A stretch of DNA of 64,000 bases from CAXBBB01 sp963793245 (lineage in GTDB: Bacteria; Bacteroidota; Rhodothermia; Rhodothermales; BA12). Positions within the stretch are counted from its first letter, which is position 1. Each line of letters starts with the position of its first letter. The stretch is taken from contig CAWBZG010000005.1 in the NCBI GenBank assembly GCA_963793245.1, positions 62,001 to 126,000 of the forward strand. Reading direction: 5' to 3'. Both the position numbers and the translations under genes were made by a program. Shown here piece by piece: positions 1 through 8,416 of this stretch. A model generated the notes under the pieces. It was not told where the DNA came from, did not search any database, and worked only from the letters and a program-made list of their open reading frames with translations.

Positions 1-2
1 TC

Positions 3-71
3 GACATCGGCAACGCCGCCGAGCTGATGCAACGCGCCGTGACGTGGGTCGAAACCGGCGAGGGTGAGTGA
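3..71 (+). CDS. 3' end of an unidentified gene (partial)
   Basis: The third frame is open from the left edge and ends at a TGA at 69-71, giving 22 residues that finish in an acidic tail (ETGEGE). The other two forward frames either stop at once or give an arginine-rich, non-protein-like translation. The visible piece looks like an amphipathic C-terminal helix. The family cannot be recognised from so little. Confidence 0.4.
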   Translation, partial: DIGNAAELMQRAVTWVETGEGE

Positions 72-111
72 AGGCGCTCCCTCTGCGGAAGGGGTGTTGA
101 CTTCTCCCTGT

Positions 112-243
112 CCCCTCCTTGGATAAGGAGGGGTGCCGAAGGCGGGGTGGTCCAATGAGGCAGCTAAAAGAGCTAGAACTAGGCTTCCGCGCAACCAGAC
201 CTCTCCACCGCTAGCGCGGCACCTCCCCTTGGCTAAGGGGAGG
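112..243. repeat. Pair of inverted REP-like hairpin elements
   Basis: Two perfect 9-bp hairpins with 4-nt loops lie at 112-133 (cccctcctt/aaggagggg) and 222-243 (cctcccctt/aaggggagg). Each is followed, in opposite orientation, by a related tail (gtgccg then a G-rich ggcggggtgg or agcggtggag stretch). The right unit is therefore an inverted, diverged copy of the left, arranged like a REP/BIME pair around a spacer of about 50 nt. No protein-like frame crosses this stretch, and nothing else is visible from 244 to 496. Confidence 0.6.
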
Positions 244-496
244 ACGATCTTGAACGAGAACGTAGCAGCCCTGCCTCGCCCCCGGGGACGTGGCAATCTG
301 GAGTCGATTGCCGATACTGCATAGCGTCGCAGCGACCGGCTGCGACGGAGCGCGTCGTCGCGTGTCGCGGTCCCGCTGAGTGGTACGAGTAGAACCGGCG
401 TAGGCGTCTCCCCCACACGCAGGCGGGCGGATCGCACGTCGCAGCGCTTCAGCGGAAGCGCGTAGTCTCAGGCTGTCGATTCCGCCCTCTGCCGCC

Positions 497-1180
497 GTGC
501 CCCACTCTGTCCCCCCCTGCCGCACGCTCGTCGTGCCCATCGCCCCGACGACACAGGCCGATCGTGCCGTCCGAATCGCGCTCCGCCTGGCCTGTCCCGA
601 GGGATCGGACGTGTACCTGCTCCACGTTTCCTCCCTAACCGACCGCGACGTGCCGGAGCGCCGCGCCTACCTGTCTGACTTGCGAATGGCGTTTCGGCAT
701 GGACTCGGCGCGCGCAGTTCGGTCCGGCTGCACGTTGCCGCCGCCCAATCCGACCATCCGGCCCAGGGCATCTCGCTCTTCGCCCGTTCGGTAGACGCCG
801 ACGTCATCGTGCTACCGACGCGTGGGTCGGGACGCCCCCTGAACGGAGAACATGATGTTGCCGCCGAACTCTTGGAGGAGGCGCCGTGTCCAGTCCTCAC
901 GGCACCTAGCGTACCTGCCCGCGCCGGTCATCCGCTGCACCGATTGTTGATGCCGTCGTGCTCCAGCGGTGACCAGATCGACGCGGCTCGGTTGGCGTGT
1001 GCGTGGACCGGCCTGCGCCCTCAGACGCTTGCCCCGATGCTGGGACGTCCGTTCTTTTTTGAACCCTCGGACCTCTACGTCGCCCCCGCCGGACGCGACG
1101 CGCTGCCCCTGGTCCGCTCCCAACCGTGTGCGCTGTGGATTCCTCCCGTCGCTCGCGAGCAGAAACAGGCAGCGGCTTGA
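497..1180 (+). CDS. UspA-like universal stress family protein
   Basis: The first ~140 residues follow the universal-stress-protein pattern: an opening beta strand (TLVVPIAP), the middle strand and loop ADVIVLPTRGSG, and the closing EEAPCPVLTAP strand. Family members are cytoplasmic alpha/beta proteins, often ATP-binding, linked to stress responses. Here the usual G-2x-G-9x-G(S/T) phosphate loop is incomplete after TRGSG, so ATP binding is doubtful. The remaining ~80 residues are unassigned and could be a degenerate second Usp half. The start is a GTG because no upstream ATG fits, so the N terminus is uncertain. It faces the lipoprotein gene at 1391 across a shared terminator. Confidence 0.7.
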   Translation: MPHSVPPCRTLVVPIAPTTQADRAVRIALRLACPEGSDVYLLHVSSLTDRDVPERRAYLSDLRMAFRHGLGARSSVRLHVAAAQSDHPAQGISLFARSVDADVIVLPTRGSGRPLNGEHDVAAELLEEAPCPVLTAPSVPARAGHPLHRLLMPSCSSGDQIDAARLACAWTGLRPQTLAPMLGRPFFFEPSDLYVAPAGRDALPLVRSQPCALWIPPVAREQKQAAA

Positions 1181-1338
1181 TCCCCTTTCGACGGAAGTGA
1201 AAGACGACGTTCGGACAGTCGGCATGGACCAGGGAGCACCATGTTCATCGCCTACCCTCTAGGTCGCTCCCAACACGACGACCGACGACGGGTCGGAGCG
1301 GCGCTAGGCATCTCCGGTCGTGGCGGCTAGATAACCAA

Positions 1339-1373
1339 AAGCGCCCTCCCACCGATTAGGTAGGAGGGCGCTT
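1339..1373. terminator. Bidirectional hairpin terminator
   Basis: A perfect 11-bp stem (1339-1349 with 1363-1373, aagcgccctcc/ggagggcgctt) and a 13-nt loop lie between the convergent usp-like and lipoprotein genes. A short A run precedes the stem and T-rich sequence follows it, so it can serve both strands. Confidence 0.7.
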
Positions 1374-1390
1374 CCTCGTTTCCCAATACC

Positions 1391-3103
1391 TCAGCGCCCT
1401 TCCCACACGGCGTTGTAGATCGGGTGGTTGGCGCGCTCCTCTTGCACCAGCCGCTCGAAGCCGATGCGGAACGTCGTCGCGAGCAGATCGCGGTTGATCG
1501 CGTTGTCGAGGAACGCGCGGAGTTGCGCCGGATCGTCCATATCGACGTTTTCCATGTCCTGTCCTTCGCCCGTGACCGTGCCCTTGGCGAAGAAGCTCTG
1601 CGCAGGCTGCATCAGGTCCGCCGTGCGGCCGATGATCTGGAGGTTGACCGTCGGCGTGAGCGAGAACTCGTCCCACGGCATCGACAGGTCGATGGTGACG
1701 GCTACCAATCCATCGACGCCTAACTCGTCCATCAGACGCTCTTGCTGCGCCATGCTGAAGGGACCGCTGGTGTCGCCTGCGTTCAAGACGGCGAACGGCG
1801 AGGGATCAAAGATGGTGCTCAGACCGCCATACGAAGCCGAGGCGAACTCCGACGTTGCCGTATCGCGAACGGCTTCGTAGCGCTGGTAGCGCGAGCTGGC
1901 GAGCACGCGGGAAATCGGAATCATCTCGACGTTCCACGCGCTCTGCATCGCACCCATCAGATCGCCGTGCATGTCGTTGGCGAGTTGCTGGTAGAACGCC
2001 GTCGGAAGCTGCGCGAACTGGCGCGTGCGCGTCGTGGTCGTCGTAGTGCGCGTGCCTTGGATGCGATTCTCGCTCGTCGACGTGCTCGTCTTCTCCTGGC
2101 TCAGGTCGTTGGCGCGCACGGTGAAGGTGACGAGGGCGAGCTTGGTGCCCGGCAGAAACGCGGGACCGGCGAAGGCGGGCGGCTTGGTGAACGAGTACGC
2201 GAACGCATCGCCGTCCTGAGTTTCGGCTTCTTCTTCGACCGTAAAGCCTCCCTTGATCAACCCAACCAGGTTGCGCGGCAGGTCGCCCGACGTGATCACC
2301 GGCACCACATCGGCACTCTTGACGACTTTGAGTAGCATACCACCGTTTTGCGCCTCCTCAAACGTGGGACGCTCGTACTCTTCGAGCATCAGCCAGTTTT
2401 CGCCCGTATTGATCGGGTTGCCCTGTCCGTTGGAGAACACACCGGCGGGAAGTTCGATGCGGTTCTGCCCGGGAACGACCGCCACGTCCCAGAAGCCTTT
2501 GACGCCCATCGTCGTACCCAGCAGTGCGATCCGCATATCCGTCGCGAACCCGGGATTCTGGCGGTCGATCTCCAGAGTGAGTGGGCCTTCCAAATCGAGC
2601 GGGACAGCGTCGTCCATCGTCCGTCCGACCGGCTGACCGTTGACTGCGGTAATGCGAATCGGCGGCAGCGGGTTGAGACGGTACTCCTCGGACTGGCCCG
2701 CGGCAGACGAGATCTCAACCGTGACGGGGCTGCGGTCTTCGTGGAAGAGGTACCGCGACACGCCGCCCGCATAGCTGTCCATCGGCGTACCGTTGGAGGT
2801 CATCTCGCCGTCGAGCTTCCACAGCCCAACTCCGCTGCGCTTCATGAGCGTCACACTGGTCGTGGGCTGTCCCTCCCGATGGTTGCCGCCGATTGCGATG
2901 ACGCCTGCCTCGCCCGTTGCTGACGGATAGGCATTATCGGTATAGCCGATCATGCGGTTGGTCTTGCTCAGATCGTCCGTCGACTGCGTCAGCATGCGTG
3001 CCGCGACCCCTCCGACTTGGTTCATGACCTGGGCGCAGCCGGGCAGTAGGATGAGGACAGTGAGCGTCGCGAGGGCGAGCAGAGAGAGGCGGAGACGCGA
3101 CAT
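1391..3103 (-). CDS. Large predicted outer/inner-membrane lipoprotein
   Basis: 570 residues. The chosen start at 3103 gives a classic lipoprotein signal, MSRLRLSLLALATLTVLILL followed by lipobox LPGC. The frame stays open upstream, but that stretch does not resemble a signal or a domain. The mature part begins QVMNQVGG, has beta-rich segments, a threonine-rich patch around residues 345-360 (RTTTTTTRTR) and ends with a more conserved-looking region (DELGVDGLVAVTIDLSM, then an alpha-helical tail). It should be exported and lipid-anchored. I do not recognise the family. The next gene, proC, is divergent across 133 bp. Confidence 0.75.
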   Translation of the reverse strand: MSRLRLSLLALATLTVLILLPGCAQVMNQVGGVAARMLTQSTDDLSKTNRMIGYTDNAYPSATGEAGVIAIGGNHREGQPTTSVTLMKRSGVGLWKLDGEMTSNGTPMDSYAGGVSRYLFHEDRSPVTVEISSAAGQSEEYRLNPLPPIRITAVNGQPVGRTMDDAVPLDLEGPLTLEIDRQNPGFATDMRIALLGTTMGVKGFWDVAVVPGQNRIELPAGVFSNGQGNPINTGENWLMLEEYERPTFEEAQNGGMLLKVVKSADVVPVITSGDLPRNLVGLIKGGFTVEEEAETQDGDAFAYSFTKPPAFAGPAFLPGTKLALVTFTVRANDLSQEKTSTSTSENRIQGTRTTTTTTRTRQFAQLPTAFYQQLANDMHGDLMGAMQSAWNVEMIPISRVLASSRYQRYEAVRDTATSEFASASYGGLSTIFDPSPFAVLNAGDTSGPFSMAQQERLMDELGVDGLVAVTIDLSMPWDEFSLTPTVNLQIIGRTADLMQPAQSFFAKGTVTGEGQDMENVDMDDPAQLRAFLDNAINRDLLATTFRIGFERLVQEERANHPIYNAVWEGR

Positions 3104-3236
3104 AGCGATGAGTGGTGTAGAGTGACACCCAAGGCTACCGATAGTCCCGACTGCGTCGCATCCCCGGATTCGGGTATTCTGCCAATGCCCTGCGTACTCA
3201 GTCGCTATTTTCGGCGCTCGCACTCGACTTGGCCTC

Positions 3237-4041
3237 ATGAACATCCTCATCATCGGCGGCGGCAACATGGGTCGCACCTACGCCCAAAGTCTCCTCCGCG
3301 CCCGACTCGTCGAGCCGTCCGGCCTGATGATCATGGAACGCAGTCAGGAGAAAGCCGACGAACTCCGCGACGCCGGACTGGGGACGGTCTACACGTCGTC
3401 CGAAACGTGCCTCGCCGCCGCCGACCTCGTCATCCTCGCCGTCAAACCGCAGGACACGTCGGCCCTCTTCGCCGCCCTGCGCCCCGACACCGATCCGCAG
3501 CAGGTGTATCTGAGCATTATGGCAGGCGTCACCATCGACACGATCCGTCAGGGTCTGGCAGTCGAGAAGGTCATCCGCGCGATGCCTAACCTTCCGGCTC
3601 AAATCGGACTGGGGATGACCAGCTTTACGGCCAGCGACGCCGTCACGCGCATCGAACTCGTGCTCGTGCAAAACCTGCTCAACACAACCGGAAAAGCGAT
3701 CTACGTCGACAACGAGCAGGCCATCGACGCAACGACTGCGATCAGCGGCAGTGGTCCGGCTTACGTGCTCTACTTCATGCAGGCGATGATCGAAGTCGCC
3801 GAAGAGATGGGATTCTCGCCCAGCCAAGCCGAACTTCTCGTCGCTCAGACGTTTCGCGGCGCCGTAGAGCTACAAATGAAGAACGACCTGACGTGTGAGG
3901 AGTGGATCGCCCGCGTGTCGAGCCGGGGCGGAACCACCGAAGCCGCGATGCAGACGTTTCGCACGACCAGCGTCTTCGACGACATCAAGAACGGCGCGCG
4001 AGCAGCGCTAGCGACGGGCCCAAGAGTTGGGACGCGGCTAA
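3237..4041 (+). CDS. proC: Pyrroline-5-carboxylate reductase
   Basis: Catalyses the last step of proline synthesis, NAD(P)H-dependent reduction of pyrroline-5-carboxylate. The N-terminal Rossmann signature IIGGGNMGRTYA (residues 4-15), the AVKPQD loop, the RAMPNLPAQIG strand and the dimerisation helix signature SGSGPAYVL are all present, and SSRGGTTEAA near the C terminus is diagnostic. As read, the frame drifts after ARAALA into an unrelated tail. Skipping one base near 4014 restores RAQELGRG and a TAA at 4039-4041, matching the RAKELG ending of the family. I take that as the true end, directly abutting the stop of the convergent transglycosylase gene. Confidence 0.9.
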
Positions 4042-5621
4042 TTATTCGGTTTGTTCGGGTGTAGATGCAGCGTCGAGAGCCGTCTCGGTAGCTTCGGCAG
4101 GTGCTGCATAGGGGTCGACGAACTGGCGGTAGTGCTCGAATCGGTCCAGGATGTGCGTCGACGTACAGGACGGGTTCGATGCCTCGGCTATAGCCGTACC
4201 TGACGACGGGATCGCGGTAGACGCTCGGCTTCGACTTCTGCAGCAGCCAGTACGACACATCCTCCCAGACCGTATCGTCGCCGCCATTCTTAGCTGTGAG
4301 ACGACGCGCATCCTGCACGTGTCCATGACCGGTGTTGTAGCTGGCGAGCACAAACTTGAGGCGCTCGGACTCGTCCACAATTATTGTCATCCCAGTACTC
4401 GTCCAGCCAGTTGAGGAAGCGGACGGCACCGGCGACGTTCTGGTCGGGATTGTACACGTCGGTCACGCCAAACTCACGTGCTGTCGGTGGCATGAGTTGG
4501 AGCAGTCCGGCGGCTCCGGCCCACGACTTCGCGCGGTTCTTGAACCGGCTCTCCTGAAACGTCTGGGCGGCGAGCAAGCGCCAGTCCCAGCCGATGTTGG
4601 GTGCGTATCGGCGCAAGATCTCGTCGTACTCACTCAGCCGTCCCGTCTCGCTCGTCAGGTATTCGCTGCGAACGCGCTCCCGATATCCGTCTCGGTCAGA
4701 GAAATACTTGGCGTACAGCGTGTTGAACAGCGAACTACCATCGCCCTCGTCCAGCCACGTGTTAAGGCGTTCGAGCAAGACAGGTGAGTTGTTTCGGACG
4801 GCCCACGAGACTCGGTAGGCTTCGTCAAGCACGGGTACGATGGCGACGTTGGTGAAGTACTCTTCGCTCAGTTCGGCTACGTTGCGAGGGGCGACGGTGT
4901 ATTGAATGTTGCCGCGCGCAACGCCTCGCACCAACCGCTCGACCGACACGTCGCCATCGATTTCTACGATGTCGATGGCTGTGCCCAAGCTATCCGAAAG
5001 CTCGACCAGGCGATCTTCGTACGCCGTTTCATCCGAAATGTGGACCGAGTCACCAGCGAGAGCCGCTGGACGCCGCACTAACCGAACCGGCACTTCGATA
5101 TCATCGGGGTCAGGGATTTCGCCGAAGCGGCCATCTGAACTGTCGTTGAGCAGCGTGTCTAATCCTTCATCGGCCAGAATCGACTCGTCGGGGGCAGTTT
5201 CCAGTTGCACGAGAACTGGGGGCGTCTCGTACAGCGCGTGAGTGAACGCTAAGCGAGTCGAATCGATAGCGCGCGGCACGATGCGGGCTGCCACGATGTC
5301 GCCGACGCCCTGATTGAGGAGCACGAACAGGCTGTCTCGATTGGGAACGACGATGGTGCGCAAGATCATGTCGTTCTCTTCGGCAAACTTCTCGGCCATC
5401 TCGAACTCGTAGCCCAACGCCATCCCGCGATACAGGAAGTACGATGTCGAGTTGTAGGTCGTCAGAAGCGTAAGCGTGTCGCGCTCGACGATAGCGTCCC
5501 AGTCGCGCTCTATCGGCTCGCCAATATCAATCTCCGTGTTCTCGTCATCTAGGAGTTCAATCTGGCCGCACGCTGTGAGGAAGAGCAGAGGCAGAAAAAC
5601 GAGCAGGTAACGAAGCGACAT
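4042..5621 (-). CDS. MltF-like membrane-bound lytic murein transglycosylase
   Basis: Lipoprotein signal MSLRYLLVFLPLLFLTAC, then a periplasmic solute-binding-protein-type domain (about residues 35-280), then an SLT lysozyme-like domain with catalytic ESRF (AAQTFQESRFKNRAKS), GAAGLLQLMPPTA and, further on, VLASYNTGHGHV. This order is that of MltF, which cleaves peptidoglycan to anhydromuropeptides. Two one-base frameshifts split the C-terminal part: near 4380 (YWDDN to IVDESERLKF) and near 4160 (IEPVLYV to ILDRFEHYRQ). The corrected frame ends DAASTPEQTE with the stop at 4042-4044. Both breaks preserve SLT-family sequence, so errors are likelier than decay. Confidence 0.88.
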
Positions 5622-5773
5622 AGTATTGGAAGACAGTGAGGGAGGCGATAGTACAGAGGGTTTCTGGCCTCTGTTTGCTGCTTCAACCTACGATCCTGAT
5701 ACGTCACCCCTCCCTAGCCCGTAACCCGCCACGCCTGAGCACGTATCGCTTCGCTCACCAAACCGACACCCCA

Positions 5774-6321
5774 ATGCGCCTGCTACTCGCCCTCTGCCTC
5801 TTGCTCACCGCGACCGGCTGCGAAGCCCAGCGCGACGAGGATCGTCTCTTCCAAAGACCGCAACATCGAAGCCCGAGCCGTCTCTGGTGACGACGTTACT
5901 CGATGAGAACGCACTCGACGACGAGAACATCGCCATCGTCACGACGGATAACCGCTTTCGCCTTGCGCTCACCGACTCTGAACTTCGGATGGGCGTGACC
6001 GAAGCATTCGTCGAGCAGATCGAAGAGGAAGTCGCCGCCGAAGTCGACGAGTCAAGCGGATTCGGACGGATGCTCTCGGGCGCCATCTCGGGCGCGATGA
6101 GAGGTGCGTTGACCAACCAGATTGCCTTCGACCTGGCCGATATCCGCGATGTCACCTATGCCGACGGACGCCTCGACATCGACTTCGAGGGCGAGCACAC
6201 CGACGCGGACAACAGGCGTATGGGCGACATCAGCATCGACGACAAGGACTTTGCCGAGATGTTCAGCCCGTCCGACGCACGCGCATTCGCCGACGCCTTC
6301 GCCCGCGCCAAACGCCGATAG
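5774..6321 (+). CDS. Small predicted lipoprotein (frameshifted)
   Basis: A clear lipoprotein signal MRLLLALCLLLTATGC starts at 5774 and runs into a stop at 5888-5890. A second open frame from about 5851 continues to 6321 with 140 well-composed residues (LLDENALDDENIAIVTTDNR, acidic helices, a glycine-rich patch GRMLSGAISGAMRGA). One indel near 5848 would join them into a single secreted lipoprotein of about 180 residues. The family is unknown. The glycine/alanine stretch could be a short membrane-interacting hairpin. The convergent neighbour ends 10 bp away. Confidence 0.6.
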
Positions 6322-6330
6322 CGCCGACGA

Positions 6331-6921
6331 TCAGTCGCCGCCCTGCACTCCGAGATAGGCGCCCGACGCGTGAAGCGTGACCGTCAGCGCTTCGTCGGTC
6401 TGGTTTTCCCAGTACCAGCCGTGCCGCCCGTCAAACGCGGCGACGAGCGCGCCCTGCCCCGACCACGCCCCCGACGCCGCTTCGTAGGAGAGATACTCGT
6501 TCTCGCCTCCCACCTTGTCGCCGTGAATCTCGTAGCCAACCGTTCCGCGATCCGTCGACCAGCGATAGTCGGCCGTCGCGCCGCTCCGCATGATCAGCTT
6601 GACCTCGCGTCCTTCGCCGGGTTGGAGCGCGACGCGAACGGTATCGGCGCGTCGTTCGTCGGAAGTCGTGGCGAGCATGTCGGCGGCTCGTTCCATGCCA
6701 GTCGCATCGGCGGCTTCGGATGCGAGAGCGGCAGCCTTCAACTCGCCCATCTGCGTCAAGCCGAGCGTTCGGCCCAATCCTGTCGGGTCGATGCCATACT
6801 CGCCGGGCAGAACAGCGACGACGAGCACTACGGCTGCGACGACGACCGCGATCAGTGTCGCCTTGGCGAGCGTTTGAGGCGACGGGAGTTCGTCGGGGGG
6901 AGGCGGTTGGGCACGTGGCAT
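6331..6921 (-). CDS. Transmembrane anchor protein linked to HupE/UreJ permease
   Basis: 196 residues: a short cytoplasmic PRAQPPPPDELPSP leader, one transmembrane helix at about 20-42 (LIAVVVAAVVLVVAVLP), the sequence EYGIDPTGLGRTLGLTQMGE, then a periplasmic beta-rich domain ending in YWENQTDEALTVTLHASG. From memory this matches small proteins annotated as transmembrane anchor proteins that occur beside HupE/UreJ genes. Its start lies 10 bp behind the HupE stop, so the two are probably co-translated. It may be an accessory subunit or periplasmic metal chaperone for the permease. That role is inferred from context only. Confidence 0.7.
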   Translation of the reverse strand: MPRAQPPPPDELPSPQTLAKATLIAVVVAAVVLVVAVLPGEYGIDPTGLGRTLGLTQMGELKAAALASEAADATGMERAADMLATTSDERRADTVRVALQPGEGREVKLIMRSGATADYRWSTDRGTVGYEIHGDKVGGENEYLSYEAASGAWSGQGALVAAFDGRHGWYWENQTDEALTVTLHASGAYLGVQGGD

Positions 6922-6931
6922 CGGCGGCGGG

Positions 6932-7669
6932 TCAGGTTGTGGCGAAATAGCCAGCGAGTTGCTGCGCCGTCAAGAGCATCCCGGCGACGAGGATGGCGGC
7001 GTTGGCAGCGAAGGCGTAGCGAGTGAAACTGGGCGAACGTCGCCACGCGCCCATCGCAATCAGTATGGCACCCAATGCGAGCAGTTGCCCGATCTCGACG
7101 CCGACGTTGAAGGCGAGCAGGTTGGGCACCAGTCCGCCCGGCGTGATCTCGAACTCGAGCAGCTTGGTCGCCAGCCCGAAGCCGTGGACGAGTCCGAAGC
7201 CGAACGTGGCCACCTTGGTGCTCGGATTGATGCCGAACCACCGCTCGAACGCGCCCATGTTGTCGAGCGCCTTGTAGACGACCGACAGCCCGATTACGGC
7301 GTCGACCAGATACGCGTTGGCTCGGATGTCCGCTAGCACGCCGCCGATCATCGTGATCGAGTGGCCGACGGCGAACAGCGTCACGTACAGCCCCACGTCG
7401 CGCGGTCGATAGAGAAAAAACACGACACCGAGCAGGAAGAGCAGGTGGTCGTAGCCCGTCACCATGTGCTTGGCGCCCAAGTAGATGAACGGCACGATCA
7501 GCACGCCGCCCGTCTGCCGGATATAGCCCGCATCGCCGTCGGCGACTTCGTGCGCCCACGCTAGATCCGGGAGCAGCAGAACGGCAAGCGAGACGAGCAA
7601 CCACCGCGCCCACACCGTAGCGTCGAGACACGCCCCGACGCTACCGATTTGCATAGGGTTGCGCTGCAT
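6932..7669 (-). CDS. HupE/UreJ-family membrane permease
   Basis: 245 residues with a signal-like N terminus (LLVSLAVLLLPDLAWAHE) followed by about six membrane helices. The hallmark GYDHLLFLLGVVFF and the paired motifs FAVGHSITM and FGLVHGFGLA place it in HupE/UreJ, a group in which some members import nickel or other divalent metals. The histidines in these motifs lie in the helices. The start at 7669 is chosen because its ATG shares a base with the TGA of the upstream lipoprotein gene (TGATG), indicating translational coupling. A second ATG five codons in is possible. It belongs to the metal-acquisition locus of 6331-11437. Confidence 0.82.
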   Translation of the reverse strand: MQRNPMQIGSVGACLDATVWARWLLVSLAVLLLPDLAWAHEVADGDAGYIRQTGGVLIVPFIYLGAKHMVTGYDHLLFLLGVVFFLYRPRDVGLYVTLFAVGHSITMIGGVLADIRANAYLVDAVIGLSVVYKALDNMGAFERWFGINPSTKVATFGFGLVHGFGLATKLLEFEITPGGLVPNLLAFNVGVEIGQLLALGAILIAMGAWRRSPSFTRYAFAANAAILVAGMLLTAQQLAGYFATT

Positions 7670-8292
7670 CAGTCGCACGACTCGGTGCGGCCCGGCGCGC
7701 AGTAGCTGGCCCACCACGGCTCATAGCGCGACGAATCGACGGGCACGTTGCTCATCGCGAGCAGACCGTCGACGTCGCTGCCGTAGCGCAGGTGCATGTG
7801 AACGGGATCGCCGTGGGGCGAGCGGCTGATGACGGCCTGATAGTCGCCGCACGCGCCTTCGTAGGCTTCGACCTGCTCGAACGCATCCCAAATCGACGAC
7901 TTGGACTGGGCCGGGAAGTAGTACGGATCGGGACGGCTACCGACGAACTGATAGCCGCAATCGGCGACGAGTTGATCGGCGTTGTCGTGCGCATAGAACG
8001 CCATCCGCGTGAGGCTTCCGGCGTCTTCGGTCGTCGCCAGGCGGACGCGGCTCGGGTTGCGCACGTCGTCGCGCGTCGACGTTTTGACCGGGTCCATCTC
8101 GAACTCGCCGTTCATGGTCAAGTAGCTGATCGTCGTGTGTGCGTGGCCGTGCTCCTCAGCGGTCTGCCCCACGTCGTGCGTGTGCGGGGCGCCACCGTCG
8201 TGGCTGTGTTCGGCACCGGCGGTAGGAGTGGAGTCGCCGCAGCCCGTGAGGACGAGGGCGGCGATGGGGAGGATAGTCAGGAGGTGTTTCAT
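7669..8292 (-). CDS. His-rich lipoprotein of the metal-uptake locus
   Basis: 207 residues. The lipoprotein signal MKHLLTILPIAALVLTGC is followed by a linker with nine histidines in under 30 residues (HSHDGGAPHTHD, EEHGHAHT), the composition of a divalent-metal-binding segment. The folded part has cysteines in DCGYQ and GACGDY and ends in CAPGRTESC, so disulfides are possible. DPVHMHLRYG adds more potential ligands. I do not recognise the domain. Its stop codon overlaps the ATG of the HupE/UreJ gene, and the TonB-dependent receptor lies 124 bp upstream. It plausibly hands metal from the outer membrane towards the permease. Confidence 0.75.
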   Translation of the reverse strand: MKHLLTILPIAALVLTGCGDSTPTAGAEHSHDGGAPHTHDVGQTAEEHGHAHTTISYLTMNGEFEMDPVKTSTRDDVRNPSRVRLATTEDAGSLTRMAFYAHDNADQLVADCGYQFVGSRPDPYYFPAQSKSSIWDAFEQVEAYEGACGDYQAVISRSPHGDPVHMHLRYGSDVDGLLAMSNVPVDSSRYEPWWASYCAPGRTESCD

Positions 8293-8341
8293 AGTTGGGA
8301 GACAGAGGTAGATGACGAGTGATGAGTAGACTGACGGCAAG

Positions 8342-8359
8342 GGCGATTCATGAATCGCC
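8342..8359. repeat. 18-bp perfect palindrome between receptor and lipoprotein genes
   Basis: ggcgattcatgaatcgcc is a perfect inverted repeat lying between the receptor stop (8417) and the lipoprotein start (8292). It has the size and centre-symmetric form of the other short palindromes in this window (see 51227 and 52094). It could be a dispersed repeat, an mRNA processing hairpin or an operator. Confidence 0.5.
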
Positions 8360-8416
8360 TTCACGCTGCACGGTGGTCAGGAGATAGCGGTAAGGACGCG
8401 GTGCGCAGAGCGCCGA

